A DNA stretch of 64,000 nt. Source: Pleomorphomonas oryzae DSM 16300. GTDB lineage: Bacteria > Pseudomonadota > Alphaproteobacteria > Rhizobiales > Pleomorphomonadaceae. Of this stretch, positions 30,170 to 37,303 are shown one piece after another. The position numbers and the translations under genes were made by a program. The notes beneath the pieces were generated by a model. It did not search any database, had not been told where the DNA came from, and worked only from the letters and a program-made list of their open reading frames with translations. Where the stretch lies: positions 165,471-229,470 of the forward strand of contig NZ_AUHB01000010.1 of assembly GCF_000422965.1 (NCBI RefSeq), written 5' to 3'. Each line of letters begins with the position of its first letter. Position 1 is the stretch's first letter.

Positions 30170-30997
30170 TCAGGATGGAGAGCCTGATTGCGGCGCGTCA
30201 TCCGACGGCTCATTGCCCTTGGCCAGGGCGGATTCGATGCGCTGGCGGGCGACCGCGTTACGGGCGCGCAGCATCTTCAGCCGGTTGGCGAGATCATCGA
30301 TCCGCGCATCCTCATCGGCATCGACGATCTTCGGCTTATCGGCTTGCCGCTCGGCCTTCGCCCCGAAATCGACGTGAATGACCGGCGCCGGCGGCGTGGT
30401 AGGCATCGACGGGGTCATCGGCGCATGCACGATCGGCGGCGTGTGGGTGAGATCGGCAATGGTCTCGGACAACACGGCAATGCGGGCCTCGGCCTCGACC
30501 AATGCCATCTTCATGTCGGCCGCCAGCGATTCCGCCTCGTCGCGGCTTTCCTCGGCTTCCATCGACCGGATGGCGACCTGACGCTGCAGGTCGCGCCGCT
30601 CGGCATCGACGCGCGCCACCGCCTCATGGGCGTAGCGGGCGATCGAATGGGCCTCGTTGAGACGCTTTTCATAGTCGGCGATCGTCGCCTCGAAGCCGAC
30701 CTTTTCCGCTTCGAGCGCGCGCGCCAGCTGGCGATCCTCAGAACTACGAAGTTCGGCGGCGGCCACCGCCTGCCGGGCGACGTCGAGTTCGACCTCGATG
30801 CGCGCCATGCGGGCCGCCATTTCTGCCCGGATCGCATCCTTGGCAGCCGCCATCTCGGCAACCGAACGCGGCAGTTGCTGATCCAGCCGTCGCCTGTAAA
30901 GGCGCACGGCACGCGAGTTGATCGCCGGCATCAGCAGCAGCGCGAAGAGCCCCGCCGTCAGCACACCCGCCAGAAAGATCAGCACCGTCTCGATCAC
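30170..30997 (-). CDS. Membrane-anchored coiled-coil protein, conserved hypothetical
   Basis: 275-residue protein with one N-terminal transmembrane anchor (residues 4-24) and a long Ala/Glu/Arg-rich coiled coil (about 30-190), a Pro-rich linker (about 195-215) and an acidic/basic tail. It starts with a GTG at 30997, with AGGATGG upstream. Proteins with the same start and layout occur across Rhizobiales without assigned function. The topology suggests a structural role at the inner face of the membrane. Confidence 0.78.
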   Translation of the reverse strand: MIETVLIFLAGVLTAGLFALLLMPAINSRAVRLYRRRLDQQLPRSVAEMAAAKDAIRAEMAARMARIEVELDVARQAVAAAELRSSEDRQLARALEAEKVGFEATIADYEKRLNEAHSIARYAHEAVARVDAERRDLQRQVAIRSMEAEESRDEAESLAADMKMALVEAEARIAVLSETIADLTHTPPIVHAPMTPSMPTTPPAPVIHVDFGAKAERQADKPKIVDADEDARIDDLANRLKMLRARNAVARQRIESALAKGNEPSDDAPQSGSPS

Positions 30998-31139
30998 GTC
31001 ATGCCATCCTGCGGCAGATCTATCTACCGGATACTATTTGTCGCGCATCGAGAAGGAAACGGTCAAGGGCGGACCGGGGTTCCGATCCACCCGATGACGA
31101 AAAAAGGTGCGAAAGCTGGCTCGCCAGCCGCCGGAACCA

Positions 31140-31721
31140 TCAGAATGGGTTCCAAGTTGCCTGCGGCGTGAACTTGAGATAGCCGACATTGACGCCGAGA
31201 CGGGCACCGACGCCGGTGCGCACCGGCACCAAAGTGATGTTGCCCTGGCGCAGCGCGGTGATGCCGAAGCCGCCGACCAGATAGGCCGAACCGTTGACGC
31301 CGCCGTAGCGCTGGTAGATCGCCTGCATCGAGGGCAGATTGTAGACGAGGATCATGGTGCGGGCGCCGTCGCCGCCGACATCGAGACCGAAGGTCGGTCC
31401 CTGCCAATAGACGCGCGCCGAGCCAGCGTTGCGCGTATAGAGCGTTCCCTCGCCGTAGCGCAGGCCGCCGACAAACGCACCCGAGCCCTCCTGGCCCAGG
31501 ATGTAGCCGTTGGGCTCGCCATAGCTCGACGCCGCCCGTTCGATGGCCGAGGCGAGGCCGCCCGACATTTCACCGAAGAACTTGTGGCCGGTATCCACCA
31601 GCTCGGATGACGAATAGGTCTGCTGCTGCCTCTGCTGGGCGGCGGCGGCGGGCATCACCGCGGCGGCCACGAAGGCCAGCAGAAGGAAGGGCAGCGCTTT
31701 CAGCACCGACAGACGCGACAT
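31140..31721 (-). CDS. eipA: Envelope integrity protein EipA (DUF1134)
   Basis: 193-residue periplasmic protein. A signal peptide (residues 1-28, ending VMPAAAA) precedes a DUF1134 beta-barrel-like domain (about 45-193; YILGQEGSGAFVGGLRYGEG, GPTFGLDVGGDG). In Brucella the DUF1134 protein EipA supports envelope integrity and is linked to the cell cycle and CtrA pathway. The ATG at 31721 follows GGAGGG. In-frame starts further up would place 20 polar residues before the signal peptide. Confidence 0.85.
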   Translation of the reverse strand: MSRLSVLKALPFLLLAFVAAAVMPAAAAQQRQQQTYSSSELVDTGHKFFGEMSGGLASAIERAASSYGEPNGYILGQEGSGAFVGGLRYGEGTLYTRNAGSARVYWQGPTFGLDVGGDGARTMILVYNLPSMQAIYQRYGGVNGSAYLVGGFGITALRQGNITLVPVRTGVGARLGVNVGYLKFTPQATWNPF

Positions 31722-31842
31722 CGGCAATCCCTCCATATCCCGGCACCATCCGCCGATGCGGCAGGTGGCGAGACCATCCAAACATTAACCTCACCGACAC
31801 TCCATCCAGGCAAGATGAACGGCAGGGTCGGCCGGTGACATC

Positions 31843-32349
31843 ATGATCATACAGACGAATCAGACATCACGACGGCAAGATTGGGTGAGTTTTATCGCCC
31901 GCGCCATTGTCTTGTCGCTGTTTTTCCTCATCCCTTGCCAGCCGGTAAACGCGCTAGACGAAAGGATAGTGTTCGATCCCTATACCGGACTGTCGATCGG
32001 CGGCTACGACCCGGTGGCCTATTTCGTCAGCGGCGCCGCCATTCCCGGCCTCGCCGACTATGAAGAAGTCTATGGCGACACCTACTGGCACTTCGCCACC
32101 GAAGCCAATGCCGCCGCCTTTCGCGCCGCACCGGCCGTCTACATCCCCGGCTTCGGCGGCTACTCGATGGCCGCCGCGGCCCGTGGCGTCGCCCAGCCTG
32201 GCAACCCGACCCTGTTCGCCATCCATCGCAACCGCCTCTATCTGTTCGCCACCGAAGACGAACGGCAGGCCTTCCTCGCCGATCCCGACGCCATGATCGC
32301 CGCCGCCGCCGCCCACTGGCCCGAGGTGCTGAAGCTCCTGGCCTACTGA
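31843..32349 (+). CDS. Exported YHS domain-containing protein
   Basis: 168-residue protein with a signal peptide (hydrophobic 17-33, likely cleavage after VNA) and a YHS-type domain (about 45-140; IGGYDPVAYFVSG, YWHFATEANAAAF). YHS domains usually bind metal, often near copper or heavy-metal proteins. The canonical cysteine is absent here, as in many rhizobial members. It is divergent from eipA. Substrate unknown. Confidence 0.82.
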   Translation: MIIQTNQTSRRQDWVSFIARAIVLSLFFLIPCQPVNALDERIVFDPYTGLSIGGYDPVAYFVSGAAIPGLADYEEVYGDTYWHFATEANAAAFRAAPAVYIPGFGGYSMAAAARGVAQPGNPTLFAIHRNRLYLFATEDERQAFLADPDAMIAAAAAHWPEVLKLLAY

Positions 32350-32372
32350 CGCCGCCGCCGAAGAACGCGCGG

Positions 32373-33281
32373 TCAGATGGGTAGCGATCCTTTCCCGCTG
32401 GCAAACAGCTGCTTCGACACGAAATCGATAAAGACCCGCAGTCTTGGAGACAGATAGCGGCTCGCCGGCCAAAGCAGGCGCATGATGCCGACGTGCGCGA
32501 GGTGGTCATCGAGCACCTTCCTGAGGCGGCCGCTCGCCAGTTGCTCCTCCAGCAGCACGTCCGGCAGGCAGGCGATCCCGAGCCCCTGCTCGGCCATCAG
32601 CAGCAACGGCTCGATGGTGTTGGCCACCGCGGCCGGACGAAGCGCGACATCGAGATCGTCACCGTTTCGCGTCAGCGGCCAACGCTCGAACTTACGGCTG
32701 GTCGCGAACCGGTGCAGCAAACAAGCGTGGTGCGCAAGGTCCTCGGGCAGTCGGGGCGTGCCGGCGCGTGCCAGATAGTCCGGTGAAGCCACCAGTTTGA
32801 GGCGGAACTCGCCGAGAACGCGGCTCATCAGCCGCGAGTCGGAGACGTTGCCGGCGCGGATCACCGCGTCGAAGCCCTCCTCGATGATGTCGACGAGATC
32901 GTCGCGAAAATCGAGGTCGAGCTGGACATCGGGATAGGCCTGCATGAAGCCGTTCAGCATCGGCACCATGAAGGCGTTGATGATCGGCAGGCTGACGCGA
33001 AGTGTACCATTGGGGGAGCCACGCGTCTCAGCCAGCTCCAGCTCGGCCGCCTCGATCTCGGCCTGAATGCGGCGGCACCGCTCGAGGAACATGGCTCCCT
33101 CCTCGGTCAGGGTGACCGTGCGCGTCGAGCGGTGGAACAGACTGACGCCGAGCCGCTCTTCCAGGCGACCGATCGCCTTACCCACCGCCGACGACGACAG
33201 GCCGATTTGACGCCCAGCCGCCGTGAAACTTCTGGCATCGGCAGCCAGAACGAAAGCCGTCATCGCCCCGATCTTGTCCAT
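32373..33281 (-). CDS. LysR family transcriptional regulator
   Basis: 302-residue regulator with an N-terminal winged helix (about 1-60; FTAAGRQIGLSSSAVGKAIGRLEERLG) and a periplasmic-binding-protein-like effector domain (about 90-295). It is transcribed away from the polysaccharide-deacetylase gene, the usual layout for a LysR activator and its target. A 6-7-6 palindrome at 33295-33313 lies 14 bases from its start. The end is convergent with the YHS gene, 24 bases apart. Confidence 0.92.
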   Translation of the reverse strand: MDKIGAMTAFVLAADARSFTAAGRQIGLSSSAVGKAIGRLEERLGVSLFHRSTRTVTLTEEGAMFLERCRRIQAEIEAAELELAETRGSPNGTLRVSLPIINAFMVPMLNGFMQAYPDVQLDLDFRDDLVDIIEEGFDAVIRAGNVSDSRLMSRVLGEFRLKLVASPDYLARAGTPRLPEDLAHHACLLHRFATSRKFERWPLTRNGDDLDVALRPAAVANTIEPLLLMAEQGLGIACLPDVLLEEQLASGRLRKVLDDHLAHVGIMRLLWPASRYLSPRLRVFIDFVSKQLFASGKGSLPI

Positions 33282-33294
33282 GCCGCTCCCCTAT

Positions 33295-33313
33295 TTCGGA
33301 ATAATTATCCGAA
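33295..33313. promoter_or_regulatory. LysR-type operator candidate
   Basis: TTCGGA-ATAATTA-TCCGAA, a perfect inverted repeat with an AT-rich spacer, 14 bases from the LysR start and 118 bases before the deacetylase ATG. This is a typical position for LysR autoregulation and divergent activation. Confidence 0.6.
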
Positions 33314-33430
33314 GTGATGAGAACTCTAGCTCAATTGTCTGAAATGTCGCAACCCGCCATCTTCGGCTCATCGGAGGCAGGACCGACGCGCAACAATGCC
33401 CCGGTCGCTCCGCCAGATAGGGAGTTCAAG

Positions 33431-34333
33431 ATGGAAAACGCGCTCTACGCTTACTCGCCCATCATTTCCCGGCCCAGAATCAATTGGCCGAATGGCGCAC
33501 GGGTGGCTTTCTACGTCGGCCTCAACATCGAGTATTTCGAACTCGGCAAGCCTTCCACCAGCATCTGGGAAGGCACGGCCGGCCTCATGCCGGATCCGCT
33601 GAACCACGGCTGGCGCGACTATGGCCCACGCGTCGGCATCTGGCGCATGATCGAAACCTTCGACCGGTACGGCATCAGGCCATCCGCCCTTCTCAACTCC
33701 GACGCAGCGACGCATTATCCCGAGATCGTCGCCGCCGGTCGGGCGCGTCGCTGGGCTTGGCTCGCCCATGGCAAGACGAATTCCATGCTGCAGACCGGCA
33801 TGGCGCCCGACGACGAGCGGCGCTTCTTGGAGGAGATGACCGAAACGATCGCCACCGCCACCGGTCAGCGCCCGACGGGTTGGATGGGGCCCGGGCTTTC
33901 CGAAACCTTCGAAACGCCGAATATCCTGAAAGACCTCGGCTATTCCTACATTCTCGACTGGACGGCCGACGATCAGCCATTCCCTCTCAATATGCCGGGG
34001 CTGATCTCCGTGCCCTATTCGGTCGAGCTCAACGACCTTAGCCTGTTCGGCACCAAGGGAATGACCGGCGAGGCGTTCTATCGCACCGTCGTCGATCAGT
34101 TCGACCAGCTCTACGCCGATAGCGCCGGCTCCGGGCGCGTGATGGCGCTGGCGCTCCATCCCTTCGTCACCGGTCAGGCTTTCCGCGCGAGCTATCTCGA
34201 CAAGGCGCTCGACTACATCGCCTCCCACGGCGGGGTGTGGCTGGCCACCAGCGACGAGATTGCCGAACATTACCGCGCCGCGACGTTGCAACCGGGCGAG
34301 ATCAACGACAAGCCGGCGAGCAACGCGGCCTAA
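33431..34333 (+). CDS. Polysaccharide deacetylase family (PuuE-like) hydrolase
   Basis: 300-residue NodB-fold protein of the carbohydrate esterase 4 superfamily, in the subgroup with PuuE-type allantoinases. Readable segments: GARVAFYVGLNIEYFE, WGDYG-like RDYGPRVGIWRMIE, ALLNSDAATHYPEI and the late motif ALHPFVTGQAFR. Some canonical metal ligands are not obvious, so a cofactor-independent, PuuE-like active site is likely. The ATG at 33431 follows GGGAG. An open frame begins at 33314. Confidence 0.85.
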   Translation: MENALYAYSPIISRPRINWPNGARVAFYVGLNIEYFELGKPSTSIWEGTAGLMPDPLNHGWRDYGPRVGIWRMIETFDRYGIRPSALLNSDAATHYPEIVAAGRARRWAWLAHGKTNSMLQTGMAPDDERRFLEEMTETIATATGQRPTGWMGPGLSETFETPNILKDLGYSYILDWTADDQPFPLNMPGLISVPYSVELNDLSLFGTKGMTGEAFYRTVVDQFDQLYADSAGSGRVMALALHPFVTGQAFRASYLDKALDYIASHGGVWLATSDEIAEHYRAATLQPGEINDKPASNAA

Positions 34334-34413
34334 CCTGTCCCGACACCCCGGCGGACGCCGAAGACATTGATAGATTTGTTTCTCCGACGTCCTCATCCCA
34401 AGGAGAGGTCAAC

Positions 34414-34809
34414 ATGACGACCGCAGAGGAAAACAAGGCCTTCATCAAGGACATGCTGGGCAGCAAGAAGCAGCTCGAAGACTATCCGGATCGCTTTGAC
34501 CGGAACCTGGTGATGCACGAACCCGCGTGCCTTCCATTCGGCGGCACCTATATGGGCCTCGAGCAGTTCCAGAAATTCTACCCTGAGGTCCGGGATTTTT
34601 ACGATTTCAGTCGCTTCGAGTTGCTCGGCGTCTACGGCGATGGCGACATGGTCTTCGCGACGGTCCGCGCCGGGCTGGCCCACTCGGACGGCACCATTTT
34701 CATTGCCGAGCAGTTTCGCTTCGAAGGCACCAAGCTCGTCGAAGTCCGCCTGCACATCTGCGACGACCAGAAAGCTGCCCGGACAACCGGCATGCGCATC
34801 GGCGGGTAA
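34414..34809 (+). CDS. SnoaL-like/NTF2-fold protein
   Basis: 131-residue alpha+beta-barrel protein of the nuclear transport factor 2-like superfamily (about 5-120). It is related to SnoaL-type cyclases and ester-cyclase-like proteins, many of which bind small hydrophobic ligands or catalyse isomerisation. A strong AAGGAGAGG precedes the ATG at 34414. It follows the deacetylase by 80 bases on the same strand, so it may be co-expressed under the LysR. Substrate unknown. Confidence 0.78.
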   Translation: MTTAEENKAFIKDMLGSKKQLEDYPDRFDRNLVMHEPACLPFGGTYMGLEQFQKFYPEVRDFYDFSRFELLGVYGDGDMVFATVRAGLAHSDGTIFIAEQFRFEGTKLVEVRLHICDDQKAARTTGMRIGG

Positions 34810-34829
34810 ATCGTCGCGACGGAGCGCCG

Positions 34830-35273
34830 TCACGCCCGTTGGTCACCCTCCTGCAAGGCGCCGAGCAGCTTCTGAAGCGCTGCGCGCAAGGCTTCGAGAT
34901 CGCCGTCGCCCAAGAGACGCCCCCACTCATCCTCCACCTGCTGACCGGCAGCCATGGCAAGTGGGCGGATCTTCCTGCCACGAGTCGTGAGAAAGATGAG
35001 ACGCGCCCGCCTGTCGCTCGGGTGCGGCTTCCGTTCGATGTAGCCGAGCTTTTCCAGCTCCTCCAACGCCTGGGCCATCGACTGCTTGCGGACACCGGCT
35101 TTCAGCGTCAGCTCCGACATCTGAATGCCTTCGGGCGGCACGAACGTGAAGACGTTGGCGTGATGCGGACGGATATCGCCAAAGCCGGCCTCACCGAGCG
35201 CCTCGTCGACCGCACTGGAGAAATGCTGGTGAGCAAGCCGCAACAGAACACCCAGCGACTGGGAAGAGGACAT
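34830..35273 (-). CDS. MarR family transcriptional regulator
   Basis: 147-residue winged-helix repressor (recognition helix region GVRKQSMAQALEELEKLGYI, wing with RKPHPSDRRARLIFLT). It is divergent from the haloalkane-dehalogenase-like gene, and the 113 bases between them hold repeated CTGACTAT motifs. It is likely to repress that hydrolase and itself. The inducing ligand is unknown. Confidence 0.9.
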   Translation of the reverse strand: MSSSQSLGVLLRLAHQHFSSAVDEALGEAGFGDIRPHHANVFTFVPPEGIQMSELTLKAGVRKQSMAQALEELEKLGYIERKPHPSDRRARLIFLTTRGRKIRPLAMAAGQQVEDEWGRLLGDGDLEALRAALQKLLGALQEGDQRA

Positions 35274-35298
35274 GAAACCTCCGGGTATTGACAGGCAC

Positions 35299-35335
35299 CT
35301 GACTATCGATCATAAATAGTCAGGTAACTGACTAT
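35299..35335. promoter_or_regulatory. MarR operator candidate (CTGACTAT repeats)
   Basis: ATAGTCAG-gtaa-CTGACTAT (35316-35335) is a perfect inverted repeat, and another CTGACTAT half-site lies at 35299-35306. The repeats lie between the divergent MarR and hydrolase genes, which is the usual place for a MarR dimer site. Confidence 0.7.
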
Positions 35336-35386
35336 ATCACCGAGCTAGACAGGTAACTTACTAGTTCGCACCCGAGGACAAAAGCC

Positions 35387-36256
35387 ATGCCTTCACTGCC
35401 CATTCTCGACTCCACCCTGTTCTATCGCGACAGCGGCGCCGGAGCGCCATTCATCTTCCTTCATGGCAACCCCACCTCATCTCACCTCTGGCGAAATGTC
35501 ATTGCCGACGTGGGGTTGCCCATCCGCAGCCTCGCGCCCGATCTCATCGGCATGGGGGAATCCGGCAAGCCCGACATCGCCTACCGGTTCACCGACCATG
35601 CCCGCTATCTCGATGCCTGGTTCGACGCGCTGGCCCTCGATGGCGTCGTGCTGATCGGCCACGATTGGGGCGGTGCGCTGGCCATGGACTGGGCGGCGCG
35701 CCATCCCGAGCGCGTTCGCGGCCTGGTGCTGATGGAGACCATCCTGAGACCGATGACCTGGGGCGATTTTCCTGGCCCGCACCGGACGCGATACGAAACC
35801 TTGCGCGCGCCGGGTAGCGGCGAGGTCAAGGTGCTCGACGAGAATTTCTTCATCGAGCAGGCGCTGAAGCTGACCGTTCGATCCGGCCTGGCGCCCGAAG
35901 ATCACGATGTCTATCGTCGCCCTTATCCGACACGCGAAAGCCGGCGGCCTTTGCTGGCCTGGCCGAGGGAAATGCCCATTGAAGGCGAGCCGGCCGACAC
36001 GGTTGCACGGATCGAAAGCTACGACGCTTGGCTGGCGTCATCCCCGTTGATTCCCAAGCTGCTGCTGACCTTCGACGGCCCTGAGGGAAGCCTCATGATC
36101 GGCCCGAAGATGATCGATTGGGCGCGGACCAACATCGCCGCTGTCGACATCGAAGCCTGCGGCCCGGCCGCTCACATCTGCCCCGAGGATCAGCCACAGG
36201 CGATCGCCATGACCATCGCCGCCTGGGCGACTCGTCACATGCTAGTCCGCAGATGA
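35387..36256 (+). CDS. Haloalkane dehalogenase-like alpha/beta hydrolase
   Basis: 289-residue cytosolic alpha/beta hydrolase. The residue set of the HLD-II subfamily is complete by eye: N28 in HGNPTSS and W94 (halide binding), nucleophile D93 in GHDWGG, catalytic acid E117 in LMETILRP and base H263 in AAHICPED. These enzymes cleave carbon-halogen bonds to give an alcohol. The natural substrate is unknown for most members, and luciferase relatives show that the fold can drift. It is probably controlled by the adjacent MarR. Confidence 0.85.
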   Translation: MPSLPILDSTLFYRDSGAGAPFIFLHGNPTSSHLWRNVIADVGLPIRSLAPDLIGMGESGKPDIAYRFTDHARYLDAWFDALALDGVVLIGHDWGGALAMDWAARHPERVRGLVLMETILRPMTWGDFPGPHRTRYETLRAPGSGEVKVLDENFFIEQALKLTVRSGLAPEDHDVYRRPYPTRESRRPLLAWPREMPIEGEPADTVARIESYDAWLASSPLIPKLLLTFDGPEGSLMIGPKMIDWARTNIAAVDIEACGPAAHICPEDQPQAIAMTIAAWATRHMLVRR

Positions 36257-36403
36257 GGGCAAAGCGGCTAAGATCGAGGTAGAAACAATTCAGAACGATG
36301 TCCCGTGCTTGTGAGGCGCGGCAACGGGCGTTATCCATTGGCCGAGACATCTGCCCGATTCGTCGAGGGGCCTTGCCCGTCGTCAAACCCAATGGAACCG
36401 TCC

Positions 36404-37075
36404 ATGTCCGACCTGGCCAAGCTGGAAGCCCTGGATTTTGCCGCCCTGCTCTGCTCGCGCGTCTGCCATGACATCATCTCGCCGGTCGGCGCCATTACCA
36501 ACGGTCTCGAGGTGCTCGACGAGGAAAACAATGAGGAGATGAAGGCCTTTGCCTTCGACCTCATTCGCAAGAGCGCCCGCACCGCCTCCTCCAAGCTGCA
36601 GTTTGCCCGCCTTGCCTTTGGCGCCGCCGGCTCGGTGGGCGCGGAGGTCGATCTCGGCGACGCCGAGACGGTGGCCAAGCGCTACATGGAAAGCGAAAAG
36701 GCCGACATCGACTGGCAGGCCACCCGCCGTCTTCTGCCGAAGAACCAGGTGAAGCTGCTTCTCAACGTGCTGCTCATCTCGCTGCAGGCCATCCCGCGTG
36801 GCGGCAAGGTGGTGGTGCGCGTCGAGGGCGACCTGCCCTTCCCCACCCAGCGCATCGAAGCCACGGGCGCCGCTTCGCGCATTCCGCCGCGCATCGTCGA
36901 GCTTTTGGCTGGCGACCTCGGCGACCACGTCGACGCCCACGCCATCCAGCCCTACTATGCCGGCGCACTCGCCCGCGCGGCTGGCCTCGCCATCGAAATC
37001 TCCAAGGATGGCGACACGGTGATCTTTGAAGCGAAAGCAGCCGACACCGCCATTCCGGTTGATTCAACTGAATAA
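36404..37075 (+). CDS. chpT: Histidine phosphotransferase ChpT
   Basis: 223-residue dimeric phosphotransferase that passes phosphate from CckA to CtrA and CpdR, structurally a degenerate histidine kinase. The phospho-acceptor H22 lies in CHDIISPVGAITNGLE. The second half (about 85-215) resembles a kinase ATPase domain without ATP-binding motifs. ATGs at 36392 and 36404 are both possible. I chose the second, which gives the familiar start MSDLAKLEALDFAALL. The che operon follows 228 bases later. Confidence 0.92.
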   Translation: MSDLAKLEALDFAALLCSRVCHDIISPVGAITNGLEVLDEENNEEMKAFAFDLIRKSARTASSKLQFARLAFGAAGSVGAEVDLGDAETVAKRYMESEKADIDWQATRRLLPKNQVKLLLNVLLISLQAIPRGGKVVVRVEGDLPFPTQRIEATGAASRIPPRIVELLAGDLGDHVDAHAIQPYYAGALARAAGLAIEISKDGDTVIFEAKAADTAIPVDSTE

Positions 37076-37303
37076 AGCGTTAATCACCTGTGGCAAATAC
37101 TTACGTCCGTAACGATCCGTGAGGGTCGTTCCGTTGGCAACTTGCGTCAAGCTGGGTCGTATGCGTCTTGCGCGCAGGTTTGAGACCGCGACTTCAATCA
37201 ATATTAACAGTTTGACGGGACACTTCACCCCAAAGCGGCTGGTAGAGCGAGCGCCCCAGAAGGAATGCGGCGCTTCCGGTTCGGCCTTCCCTGGGGGTGA
37301 AGT

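Noticed and set aside
37220..37300. tRNA-like look (CACCCC...GGGGGTG ends, GGTAGAGC and GGTTCG motifs)
   Set aside because: The D and T stems do not pair and the anticodon stem is absent, so it is a chance resemblance upstream of cheA.
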